A model generated the notes under the pieces. That model did no database searches, was not told the origin of the DNA, and saw only the letters and a program-made list of their open reading frames with translations. From Trichobilharzia szidati (taxonomy: Eukaryota > Platyhelminthes > Trematoda > Strigeidida > Schistosomatidae), in NCBI GenBank assembly GCA_944472155.2, contig OX235275.1, forward strand, positions 27,084,865 through 27,148,864: a DNA stretch of 64,000 nt, in the 5' to 3' direction. Shown here one piece after another: positions 1-8,668 of this stretch (position 1 is its first letter; every line of letters starts with the position of its first letter). The translations under genes were made by a program, and so were the position numbers.

Positions 1-335
1 TCTGTGAATGAATCTCGGTGTATACCCATTCTCCTCCAGTAGGGTTTCACGAGTGATGAATTTAACTCATTCTCTATCTATCGTGTCTCCCGAACATATT
101 TTTCGAATCCTTGGGTATAATGTACTTACTAGGTTTTGCTTTCGGACCTGTGAGATGAAGCTGTGGAACATGACGAACTGTGTTGTTTTCATTTTCCTCT
201 CCTATCTTAAGCATAACCTTTACCTAGTGAGGGTCGTTTTAGTTGGGGTTTCATAGTTTGAAATATTTCCATATCATGAAGTGAAAGTCAATCTGGACGA
301 AGAATATGCTTTTGAATAAATTCCGTTGAGGTTGA
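1..335. other. Unassigned AT-rich DNA
   Basis: No recognisable gene or repeat. The short open frame at 8-256 has no family motif. An in-frame TGA at 333-335 is the last stop before the Penelope-like frame that follows. Confidence 0.4.
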
Positions 336-1811
336 TACAATTATAAAGTAGAAAGTTCAGTAATACCAAGACTTTATGGTCTACCAAAGGTACACAAGGT
401 TGGTCTCCCACTTCGCCCAATTCTGGATATGTCAGGTTCCCCTTACCACTCTATTGCACAATGGCTAGCAGATATTCTGGAACCTGTAAGGAAGCAATTA
501 TGTACGCACTCACTCCGTGACACCTTCCAGTTCATCGAGTGCATACAAGACACGAATGTATCTAACCAAATTATGCTATCCTTCGACATCGAGTCACTCT
601 TCACCAATGTCCCACTCACAGAAACGGTCTGCTTCATATGCAGATATATAGATGACAACCACCTCGATATTGGAATATCGACAACATACTTGAAAGAATT
701 ATTATTGAGATGCACTCTGAACGTCCAGTTCACATTCAACGACACCATCTACAGACAAAAGGATGGTATTGCAAGTGGATCTCCGTTGGGTCCACTACTA
801 TCAGACTGCTTCGTGGCAAGCCTCGAGAGAGGTTCACTAAAGTCAAGTATCGACAATTTGCAACTGTATAAAAGATACGTGGATGACATTTTCATTATTT
901 GTGACAACAACAACGACCCCAATCTACTGCTGAAGACATTTAACGATTGCCATCCAGCAATAAAATTCACTCTTGAAATGGAAAACGAGTCAAAAATTCC
1001 GTTTCTTGATGTGGAACTGACAAGAAGAGCTGATGGGAGCCTAAGAAGATCAATCCATAGAAAACCTACGTGGAATGGTCAACTAACAAGCTTCTATAGC
1101 TGGGTGGCCATTCAACAAAAGCGGAATTTAATTAAATCACTTGCTTCCCGCATCCGACGCATCTGTAGTCCTGACGTTGTGGAAACAGAATTAGATATTC
1201 TGAGAGAAATATTCATCCAGAATGGTTACCCAACAAGATTTATCGACAAAAATATTAAACCAATAATTCGGAAAAACGAAACTTTGACTGCGCCTAAAAA
1301 GAAAATCTACATGAACTTGGATTTCAAGGGAAATTTAGCAAGCGATATTCTCAAGAGAAGGATCACATCATCTCTAAGAAGAACATTCTTTGCAGCAACG
1401 CTAAGAATAGTGTTCTCCAGTCGCCCACTAATCTGCAGAAGCCTCAAGGACAAGATCCCGCATCTGGCCACTTCTATGTGCATATACCAGTTCACCTGCT
1501 GCTGTGGAGCTAGGTACATCGGTCGTTCGACGCGCATCCTGTCCAAGAGGATTCAAGAACACTATCCAGCATGGTTGCGAAAAGGCAATACTGGTGCAAT
1601 AAGGAGTGCGATAATTGAACACCTGGTCAGCACTGATCATTGCATTTCAACGAACGCCTCCTTCAAAGTAATCTACCGAGTCAAGAACAACATGTCAAAG
1701 GCAATACGGTTTCGTCTCCTCTGTATCGCTGAAGCTCTAGCCATTCACATGGAAAAACCGGAGCTGTGCATACAAAAGAAGATTACTCAACCACTTCTAC
1801 TCTCATGGTAG
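336..1811 (+). CDS. Penelope-like RT / GIY-YIG endonuclease, 5'-partial
   Basis: Reverse transcriptase fused to a C-terminal GIY-YIG endonuclease, as in Penelope-like elements. The frame is open from 336 and holds RLYGLPKVHK, an early RT motif, before the first Met at 429. Counting from that Met: motif A SFDIESLFTNVP at 51-62, GIASGSPLGPLLSD at 113-126, catalytic YVDD at 150-153, FLDVELTR at 192-199. The endonuclease starts at CIYQFTCCCGARYIG (351-365) and continues with KRIQEHYPAW and the LCIAEALAIH...KPELCIQKK C-terminal block. No internal stop interrupts the frame. Missing are the RT N-terminus and any start codon belonging to the element. It is more intact than any other PLE here and so probably among the younger insertions. 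It could serve as a trans-source of RT only if transcribed from flanking DNA, for which nothing is visible. Confidence 0.9.
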   Translation, partial: YNYKVESSVIPRLYGLPKVHKVGLPLRPILDMSGSPYHSIAQWLADILEPVRKQLCTHSLRDTFQFIECIQDTNVSNQIMLSFDIESLFTNVPLTETVCFICRYIDDNHLDIGISTTYLKELLLRCTLNVQFTFNDTIYRQKDGIASGSPLGPLLSDCFVASLERGSLKSSIDNLQLYKRYVDDIFIICDNNNDPNLLLKTFNDCHPAIKFTLEMENESKIPFLDVELTRRADGSLRRSIHRKPTWNGQLTSFYSWVAIQQKRNLIKSLASRIRRICSPDVVETELDILREIFIQNGYPTRFIDKNIKPIIRKNETLTAPKKKIYMNLDFKGNLASDILKRRITSSLRRTFFAATLRIVFSSRPLICRSLKDKIPHLATSMCIYQFTCCCGARYIGRSTRILSKRIQEHYPAWLRKGNTGAIRSAIIEHLVSTDHCISTNASFKVIYRVKNNMSKAIRFRLLCIAEALAIHMEKPELCIQKKITQPLLLSW

Positions 1812-1879
1812 CAATGTTTTGATTTTATTTTATTTTATTCTGATAACTTAACTTTGTTTCTTTGCCTGTTCCTTAGTTG

Positions 1880-2300
1880 CTTATAATTCTTGTATTCACT
1901 TAGATCTCTTACATAGTTTCGTATTATCTACTTTGTTTCTATGTGCATCCTGAGTAAAACTCACCCATCAAAATATTCATATTATTATTGCATAACTTCT
2001 TTTAACAACTGTTTTTGACAATTCATCACCTTTGTTACTATTCTAGCACTTAATTGCCTTGACTTATATTACCAACCTTTACCTGTTTAGTTAAAATAAC
2101 CTTAAGCAATTGTAATTCTTGTATCCACTTAGATCTCTTACATAATTTCTACTTTGTTTCTATGTGCATCCTGAGTAGAACTCACTATTATTATTACAAC
2201 TGTTTCTGACAACTCATCACCTTTGTTACTACCCTAGTTTTCTTGACCTGTATTACCAACCTTCACTTGTTTAGTTAAAATTAACCTTAACCAATTGTAA
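1880..2300 (+). repeat. Direct tandem duplication in PLE-1 3' region
   Basis: Two imperfect copies of about 200-225 bp lie in tandem downstream of the PLE-1 stop codon. Shared landmarks are CTTAGATCTCTTAC, TATGTGCATCCTGAGTA and CATCACCTTTGTTACTA. A similar internal duplication occurs in the PLE 3' region near 53.62-53.88 kb. Confidence 0.7.
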
Positions 2301-2429
2301 CTTTGTTTGACAAACTTAATGTACACATACAAACAAAACAATGCATATATATTTGCGATTGTACAGCTAAGAAGATGAATTCGCCGAAAAGAGACTCTTC
2401 GCTGATCTACGTGTTTTGTTTTCAAGAAA

Positions 2430-3160
2430 ACTTCTTATCGTTACAACCATTATTAGTTATGTAGTGGGTATATTATTAGGTAGATTGATTTAATCTCTTT
2501 CTAAATATATCTCTCCACCTGATTCATTTCACGGATTGGTTATTTCACGCTCAGCTATGCACTTCAGTTGTACTATCTCCTCTTTATTGCATACTCTTTT
2601 TTACTGGCCACTTTTTATCACCTGCATCTGACTTGCCAGTTTTCTTTCACCACATCGTATGAATCTGCTATGACTAATCATTATCATCATCCCTCATTTC
2701 ACAGTATTTTGAAGCTGAATTCAGCCCAGTACGTTCGTAACAGAAATACTATTTGTTTTGTCATCCCAAAACTAATCTGTTACTCTACGTAAAAGTGTTT
2801 TCCCTTGCGAAACTGGCTATCATTGCTGAGATAAAAAGCATTATCATTTTATCATTGTCAGGGTTTCAAGATGAGCATTTATTGAGAAGAATATTCTCCG
2901 TTCAGACTGACTTTTAATTCTCTCAGATAACTCTCAAACTGACAGACTAATGCTATTGTTAAGATGGATTATCGATGTTAAAGTGAAAATATGATGAGCA
3001 GTAATATTTGAAACTACCGGCTGGCACAGATGAGGATATCAAAGTCAAGATTTGATGAGCAAGAGAGTGCAGAAACTTAATCAGCATAGTATTATGAATA
3101 AGATTCGTATCTTCATTACTAATGTCAAGGCAGTTAGTGCTTCTCTGTGGTTGAGAGACC
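2430..3160. other. No recognised gene
   Basis: AT-rich spacer between PLE-1 and the next PLE fragment. Short frames on both strands have no family motifs. The minus frame reaching 3276 probably reads through the end of the neighbouring minus-strand PLE relic. Confidence 0.4.
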
Positions 3161-3698
3161 TGGCGTGTGAGTGAAGAAAAGCATTTCCAGAATGCGGTTG
3201 CAAAACTTTCATCAACACTTGCACGCTTCATTGGATACTGAAGATCAGATGACCGGAACGGGTGAACAAGCAACACGGAACTTCAGCAACGAATCAGCCA
3301 AAAACTCATCGCCTATCAAATATTTGCAATTAATAGTGTTCTCTGAGCTGGTTGGTTTAGTTGCGAAGCTTTCGTCGTCCTTCTGGACAACATCTTCAGA
3401 GCCATATTTAGCACAAAGTGAAATGATTTAAATTGCTTCATGGGTGATGTAATTGCGTCTCCTGGTGACTATCTTTACATATGTATTGACCATTTTCTAT
3501 TGACTTGGATTTTAAACTTTCTGGTCATCTGATTTACTTTTTATTAGTTGGTATATTTCGTCTATATTAACGTGCTTGTTAATTACATTTTCGTTTGAGT
3601 ACCAGGCTTCTAGGAATTCCCTGGCACTTTTAGTGATCCTCTGTCTAAGATTTTGACATTATCCCAATCAAATTGATGACCATAATTGTCTATATGCA
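3160..3698 (-). mobile_element. PLE 3' end, minus strand, degenerate, with hammerhead-like motif
   Basis: Read on the minus strand, the block begins with HQFDWDNVKILDRG (about 3690-3645), the region C-terminal to GIY-YIG in a second PLE family, and continues with NENVINKHVNIDEIYQL and several frameshifts. Near its end is CUGAAGA-U, a 7-bp stem II, then GAAA (3399 down to 3370), a hammerhead-like layout overlapping the end of the coding sequence. It abuts the plus-strand PLE-2 at about 3700, so the two face away from each other. Confidence 0.65.
3362..3408 (-). ncRNA. Hammerhead-ribozyme-like motif at PLE end
   Basis: On the minus strand: box 1 CTGAAGA (3399-3393), one T, stem II GTTGTCC/GGACGAC around an AGAA loop, box 2 GAAA (3373-3370), then GCTTCGC with a minimal stem III. 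Hammerheads with very short stem III are reported from Penelope-like elements. Stem I (GGCT before box 1) pairs poorly here, so activity is doubtful. Confidence 0.45.
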
Positions 3699-3699
3699 T

Positions 3700-4740
3700 A
3701 GAATTCGTAAAATCTGCTCTGCAGAGACAATCGATAGTGAATTAGATAAGCTTCGATCATATCTCCTTAATAATGGTTATCCTACAAGGTTTATCGAACG
3801 TAACATCAAGAAAGAACACGCCCCCAGACAAATTACAGTGCCGAAGAAAAAACTGTTTATGAGTCTGGCATTCAAAGGTGACACCATTTCAGAATTGATT
3901 AAAAATCGTTTATCTAAATGTATTAAACGTACTTTTCCTGCAGCTGATTTACAACTTGTTTTTACCAGCCGAAATATGATTAGACAATGCGTCAAGGATA
4001 GATTACCGCTTTTGCCCACATCCATGTGTATTTACTCTTTTACCTGCTCTTGTGGAGCGGTTTATATTGGACGTTGTAAGCGTAATCTCCGAAAACGTGT
4101 AGCTGAACACTATCCAGTCTGGTTAATGAAAGGCGAACGTAGAACCGCGAAGTCGTCTATCTGTGATCACCTGTTAGAGTCAGGTCATTTAGCCCCACGT
4201 GATTCTTCTTTCAAAGTTATCTACATGGCAAAACCGAATCGATCCAAAAGTTTACGTTTTCTTCACTTATGCATAGCCGAAGCTTTAGCTATACATGAAC
4301 AGAAACCTAAATTATGTGTTCAAAAACGTTTTGTCAAACCCCTTTCTTTACCTTGGTCATAGTAATGTTCTTTCTAGTTTTTACTTTATTTTATTTTACC
4401 ACTTGAATTCTTTCCACTTCACTTCACATCTTCATTCTTATCGTAATCGTACTTTTATTTTATAAAATTTTTTAGACAACACTTGACCTTTTTAAAACAT
4501 TTTTCAATTCATTTATAAAACAATCTTTAATAATTTTGTAATTTATCCACTTCAACTCTACCCCTGATAACATTTTTATTATCGTTATTCTTATCACATA
4601 TATGTATATTGACTGAGCAATTATTTAGTGCCACTTAATGACCTTTTCTGTAATATAAATCCGACTGTACAGCTTGAAAATGAAGTCGTTGAAAAGAAAT
4701 TTCTTCGCTGAACAAAAACTGTGTTTTTACTTATGAATAA
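3700..4740 (+). mobile_element. Penelope-like element fragment (PLE-2), GIY-YIG half
   Basis: A PLE that lost everything upstream of the RT-endonuclease linker. The open part runs 3700-4362 and starts with RIRKICSAETIDSEL, matching the middle of PLE-1. It includes CIYSFTCSCGAVYIGR and LCIAEALAIHEQKPKLCVQK and ends with LSLPWS and TAG. The AT-rich 3' region ends in the shared block TGTACAGC...GAAAAGAAATTTCTTC-GCTG at 4666-4710. No internal stop is seen in this half. Confidence 0.85.
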
Positions 4741-5203
4741 ATGGGTATTTTTCGTGATACATATCGTATCTTTTCACGGCTGATTTGTGTTCTTGGATTC
4801 TGATTCAAAGGGGACACCCACTTTGGCCAATGTAATACTTGTTGCAATTCATACAATTTATTTTGTAAATGGTATTAATTTTATCCCCTTTTTCTGTTGG
4901 ATCTTTTGGTTTGCATAATATTGAATTAAGCGATTTTACTGATTTGTGTGCTATATCTATATCAAACGGCTTCAGTATTCTAGCTGATATTTCAGAGATA
5001 TTTCTCATGTATGGTAGAGTGAATTTTCTTGTGGTCTTTGATGATGGTTTCTTGTTGGTGTTTTGATTCGACTTTAAACACCTTTTGATGAAATTTTGTG
5101 GATAACCATTCTTTTTGAAGACCGTTTGTAGGTACTTTTCTTCCATTCTTTTCAACTTTGGAGTGCTACAATGTGTTTGAACTCTTTTAAACAATGTCTG
5201 CAC
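4740..5203 (-). mobile_element. PLE fragment of a second family, minus strand
   Basis: The minus-strand frame reads FKKNGYPQNFIKRCLK, then KINTIYKINCMNCNKYYIGQSG, the start of a GIY-YIG domain of a family different from PLE-1/2 (CxxC-type NCMNCNKYYIGQSG). An in-frame TGA follows GCPL near 4803, after which the frame continues as RIQEHKSAVKRYDMYHEKY to about 4740. It is 5'- and 3'-truncated and inactive. Confidence 0.75.
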
Positions 5204-5209
5204 ACACTA

Positions 5210-5460
5210 TATATGCAAATGGAAATGGAGGTTAGAGTGACATACATTGAGATGGATGTTGAGCTAGATCCTAGAATGAGAGCCGATTAGGAAATCATGA
5301 GTTGGGTGTATTAGTGTGGCGTGATGGAGATCGTTTGTAGCCAGGTGAAATGGATTGCAGGGCTAAAGCCCTATATTCCACTTGGAACCCAATAAAATAA
5401 TAACAATGATAATATCAATAATAATAATAATATTAATAATCTTGATTCTGGCTCAAACTA
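5210..5460 (+). mobile_element. RTE-like retrotransposon 3' tail with AAT microsatellite
   Basis: The segment ends with AGCCCTATATTCCACTTGGA followed by ACCCAATAAAATAATAACAA and an (AAT)n-type stretch at about 5395-5455. This matches the 3' end shape of the RTE copy at 7190-7471 (minus strand: CCCTATGTTCCACTAGGAAC). The upstream part is too degraded to translate. Confidence 0.5.
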
Positions 5461-5676
5461 CTCTGAGATTTACCGACTAATACGGAAATTGGAAGAGATG
5501 AGCGATGAGCAGGAATAATAAAGCTACAGATGTCCTATTGAAGCAGACCAGTTATTTCTCTTAATATGTTAAGTATCGAGAGGTAATTATAATCATGTTC
5601 TTGTATTCACTGAAATTATCATGCCAACCAACTAGCCATAATATATTTTTAATTTTTCTTTATCCATTAATTCTAG

Positions 5677-6681
5677 TTAGCGACACGTTTGAGACCTGGT
5701 GGTCGTCTGATTTATGAAAAAAGTACTGGAAGCGGTGATCCTGAATTAATGGTGGTAGATAAATTATATAACGGCTCATTGTATAAAAGATCACTGACTG
5801 ATATGATAACGGAATCTCCTAAAAAAGAAGTCGAAGAAGGAAAAAAGGAAGAAGCAGAAAGGGAAGAATCGGGAGGAGTGGAGGATTTATTGCCGCCTTC
5901 ACCTGCTCTCCCTGGGTAAGACTTATTAATTAGAGTGTATTAGTGTATGCTTGTTTACCTTGTCGAAGTAGGGTTAAACCACATGATTTCATTAAGTAGT
6001 GTCTTCATATTTATGCGAAATATTGAAGTGGACCAAGTGAACAAGGGTAGCTGAAAATACCCGTTTGTATGCAAGTCATCTGGATGATGCATTTGTGAAG
6101 CGTAGAGATATATGTACCAAGACAATTGCTTCACATTGAAATATAAGCAAATCACTGAAGTACACATCCTGATTTTTGTACTTACTGGTAGTTTTTCCTG
6201 TTTGAAATGTACCAGTACAAAGTTTGAATTCATGACTTATTGAAATCCCCACCAAAGTGGCTGAATGTTCAACGGCCTTCGTCTCATAACCTGAAAGTCA
6301 CAGGTTTGTTCCATGGTTGAGGCCTAGATGTCTCCTGTTGAGTAGTCCCAAATGAGGAAAAAATAGTTGCTTTGAAAGATTTCTGGCCTTCAATGATCCC
6401 ACTAACTGATGTTTATTCATGATGAAATCTACAAGGCTACTTTATAGAGGTTCAGTGAATTTGATTCATTCTTAATATTTTTGTTTATTGTCATGCTTTA
6501 AAATCTAGAATTCAATGCGCTTATCTTATTCCTTTTCTTCGTCAATGTATGTTTCTATTGCAGATTACCCGATCGCGACGAACTGCTTATCATGTCGTCA
6601 CAAACTAAGTGTATTCCAGACGTAAAAGTATTGCTACTGTTGGTCTGTATTGCTGTCATCTCATGCATCATACTATTCTAA
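5677..6681 (+). CDS. PIMT-like gene, copy 0: last two exons only
   Basis: Two exons of a more diverged copy of the array gene. Exon 5677-5915 follows an acceptor TTCTAG and reads LATRLRPGGRLIYEK...DPELMVVDK, the C-terminal strands of a PIMT fold, then an acidic Lys/Glu-rich linker and LLPPSPALPG. Donor GG|GTAAGA is at 5916. Exon 6564-6681 follows CAG and reads LPDRDELLIMSSQTK... and a terminal VLLLLVCIAVISCIILF segment before TAA. The split Gly codon (GG+A) matches the other copies. Upstream exons are absent from the 5.6 kb in view, which is filled by PLE and RTE debris: they are lost, or lie beyond the window behind an enlarged intron. The intron here is ~650 bp versus ~1.6 kb in the other copies. 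Confidence 0.75.
6244..6400 (+). mobile_element. Degenerate tRNA/hammerhead-type SINE in the last intron of copy 0
   Basis: CACCAAAGTGGCTGAATG... and CAGGTTTGTTCCATGG look like decayed Pol III A and B boxes. TTGAGTAGTCCCAAATGAGG with a following AAAAAA resembles a decayed schistosome hammerhead core (GAGTCCCAAATAGGACGAAA). Related relics occupy the same intron in the other three copies. Tentative. Confidence 0.4.
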
Positions 6682-7189
6682 TGTGATGAGTGAGCAGAGA
6701 CTGAACACTGGACTGCATTCCACTCACATCATATGTGATATTTGTTGAAATCGTGAATATGTTCTGGTCGTGATCACTGCAGTTCAAACCATTTGATTGT
6801 CTTTTATTTAAAAGGTTTTGTTTCAAAGCACGATAACATTCGGCATTTCTCTCCTTCAAGATTCACTTTCATCATCATCATTATCATCATCGATATTCAC
6901 TTCCCATCTTCTCTTACTTATACACTTATGTGTCGACAGAGAAGATAACTGTGTCATCGTTTCAATACACTAATTTCTCCCTCCATGTGTTCATTATTGG
7001 AGTGCCTTGTGATTGTCAGTCTGTGTGTTTGTGTGTGTATGGTCGCATTAAATCGTGTGATGTGCTTGCAGCATTCTCTAACTGTATTGTCTTTGCAAAC
7101 ATTCGATATATTTTCAGTTGATATATATCTGGGTGTACTAACAGTATTACAAGTATTATCATTATAATTTATTGTTGTTATTATTATTG

Positions 7190-7471
7190 TTCCCTTGGGT
7201 TCCTAGTGGAACATAGGGCTTCAACTGTACGCGTCCACTTGCTTCTGTCTTGTGCTGTACTTTTCACTTGCATCCATGTTGATCCATACTGTTTCAGTTC
7301 CTCTTCACACGATCTCCTCCGTGTCACCCTTGGACGTCCCACTCACCGCTTCCATTTCGGGTTCCACTCGAGGGCCTGACGCGCAATGTCATCCAACGGC
7401 CTCCTCAGCGAGTGTCCAATCCATCTCCACTTTCTCCTGCATATTTGTTGAGCGACTGGTTCCTGATTTGT
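7190..7471 (-). mobile_element. 5'-truncated RTE retrotransposon 3' end, inserted only in unit 1
   Basis: The minus strand reads NQEPVAQQICRRKWRWIGHS followed by LRRPLDDIARQALEWNP and, after degenerate sequence, QDRSKW and EALCSTRNPR, the typical C-terminus of RTE-clade non-LTR retrotransposons. It sits inside a TTA/TTG microsatellite that is uninterrupted at the same place in the other units (about 19815, 32683 and 45073), so it inserted after the units separated or was lost from the others. The element's own tail is of the same microsatellite type. Confidence 0.85.
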
Positions 7472-7919
7472 TTGTTATTATTGTTATTATTAGTGTCCTT
7501 ATTACTATTGTCGTCATTCGTCCATCACACTGTGAGTAGAACGTGGTATTTAAAGAGAGCATCTCCATTGCATTGAGTTCCTTGTCATGACATTGATTTG
7601 GCTACGAAACTGTCCACAAACTTTCAGCTTCCTCTTCACATGATCATCGTCGTATCAGTCATGGATCTGTAAGCAGTCGCTTCAGAATCCATTCACTTCG
7701 ATTTACTTCAGCATAATCATGGAGCAATAGCCTCCTGCTTGGTTCGGCATTTTTCGGAGACATTTATCAGTTATCATTTACAATAAAGCTATTTGATGTT
7801 AGGTATCATATGCAGTGGGGCGTTGGTAATGACAAAATAGCTGTATTTTCTTGAGAATTCTTTGAATGGTACACGAAGACTTTAAAGCATAAATGAGAAA
7901 CACTGTGTGGTTTATTAAC

Positions 7920-7985
7920 ATCATCATTATTATTTATTATTCTCATGGGTGCCGAGTGAAACATAGGGATTCAAATTTATATATC
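7920..7985 (-). mobile_element. Short non-LTR 3' tail relic shared by all units
   Basis: ATTATTATTTATTATTCTCA followed by TGGGTGCCGAGTGAAACATA is the reverse of an RTE-like terminus (tail plus repeat). It is also present at about 20275-20335 and 33130-33190, so it predates the array expansion. Confidence 0.4.
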
Positions 7986-8531
7986 TCCACTTTGGCCTGC
8001 TATCTGAAATTATCATACTGTGATAGTTATTTATGCTATTACTTTCTTCAGTAATATAGAAACGAGCCAATTGGATGCAGTCAACCACTTGTTGAATAAT
8101 GCAGATGGACTGAAATTAAATTTTTCAACCACACGTCGAAGCTTGGTCATGATCACGAACTCACACGTTAAGTTTGTCAACCTGAATCAGTATTTCTTCT
8201 TCTTATTATTATTATCATGCACTCGTAGTCTCACTGCGAAGCCTCATGTTCCATCTCCCATATGCCTCAGTGTATTGTGTCGATTAGTTAATGAGAGTGT
8301 GCTTTTTCCTGTTTTACAGGTGAAGCCGTGCTCGCCGTGCTCCAGTTATTTTTTCATTTGGGCAAAGGATGATCACAACCACATCGACGAAATACATCCT
8401 CGTAACTTTAACTATTCTGGATTTATTCAACACAGTTGTTGCATCTTCATCAGAGGTCAGAACTCAAAAAGACTTGATAAGCGACCTATACAGCAAGTTC
8501 ACGTTATATTTTGGTTGATTTATTTCTGCAG

Positions 8532-8668
8532 AGAATGGTTTTATAAAATCTTGGACTGTTAAACAAGTGATGACTCTTGTTGACCGTCAATTCTTTGTTA
8601 GGCAAAACCCATACGAAGATAGTTCACAACCAGTCGAATATGGTGCAAGAATCGCTGCGCCAAGAACG
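8532..8668 (+). CDS. Gene 1 exon a: PIMT N-terminal helix and substrate region
   Basis: The acceptor is TTTCTGCAG and the donor is ACG|GTAAGT. It reads NGFIKSWTVKQVMTLVDRQF and VRQNPYEDSSQPVEYGARIA, then APRT. In PIMT this corresponds to the (R/K)NGI.. helix, the DR.xF motif and the NPYxDxPxxIGxxxTISAPH segment. It begins with the last two bases of a split codon, so an upstream exon ending in phase 1 is required. By eye identical in all three copies. Confidence 0.8.

Larger units (their letters stand above)
336..2430 (+). mobile_element. Penelope-like element (PLE-1), 5'-truncated
   Basis: A 5'-truncated Penelope-like retroelement: coding part 336-1811, then an AT-rich 3' region to about 2430. 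The 3' region has an internal direct duplication: a segment with CACTTAGATCTCTTACATA at about 1885-1975 recurs at about 2110-2190. It ends in a conserved block at 2360-2404 (GTACAGC ... GAAAAGAGACTCTTC-GCTG) that recurs after other PLE 3' ends here. The N-terminal RT region and the upstream terminal repeat are missing. Boundaries are approximate. Confidence 0.85.

Noticed and set aside
8319..8370. Exon-like segment after TTTTACAG (GEAVLAVLQLFFHL)
   Set aside because: Unit 2 has a small deletion that breaks the frame (GTAAAGCTTCTCGCC), and no donor follows in a usable phase.
8020..8562. 180-residue open frame upstream of exon a
   Set aside because: It overlaps exon a in another frame, the equivalent region in unit 2 is interrupted by deletions and a two-base change near 20655, and no domain is visible.
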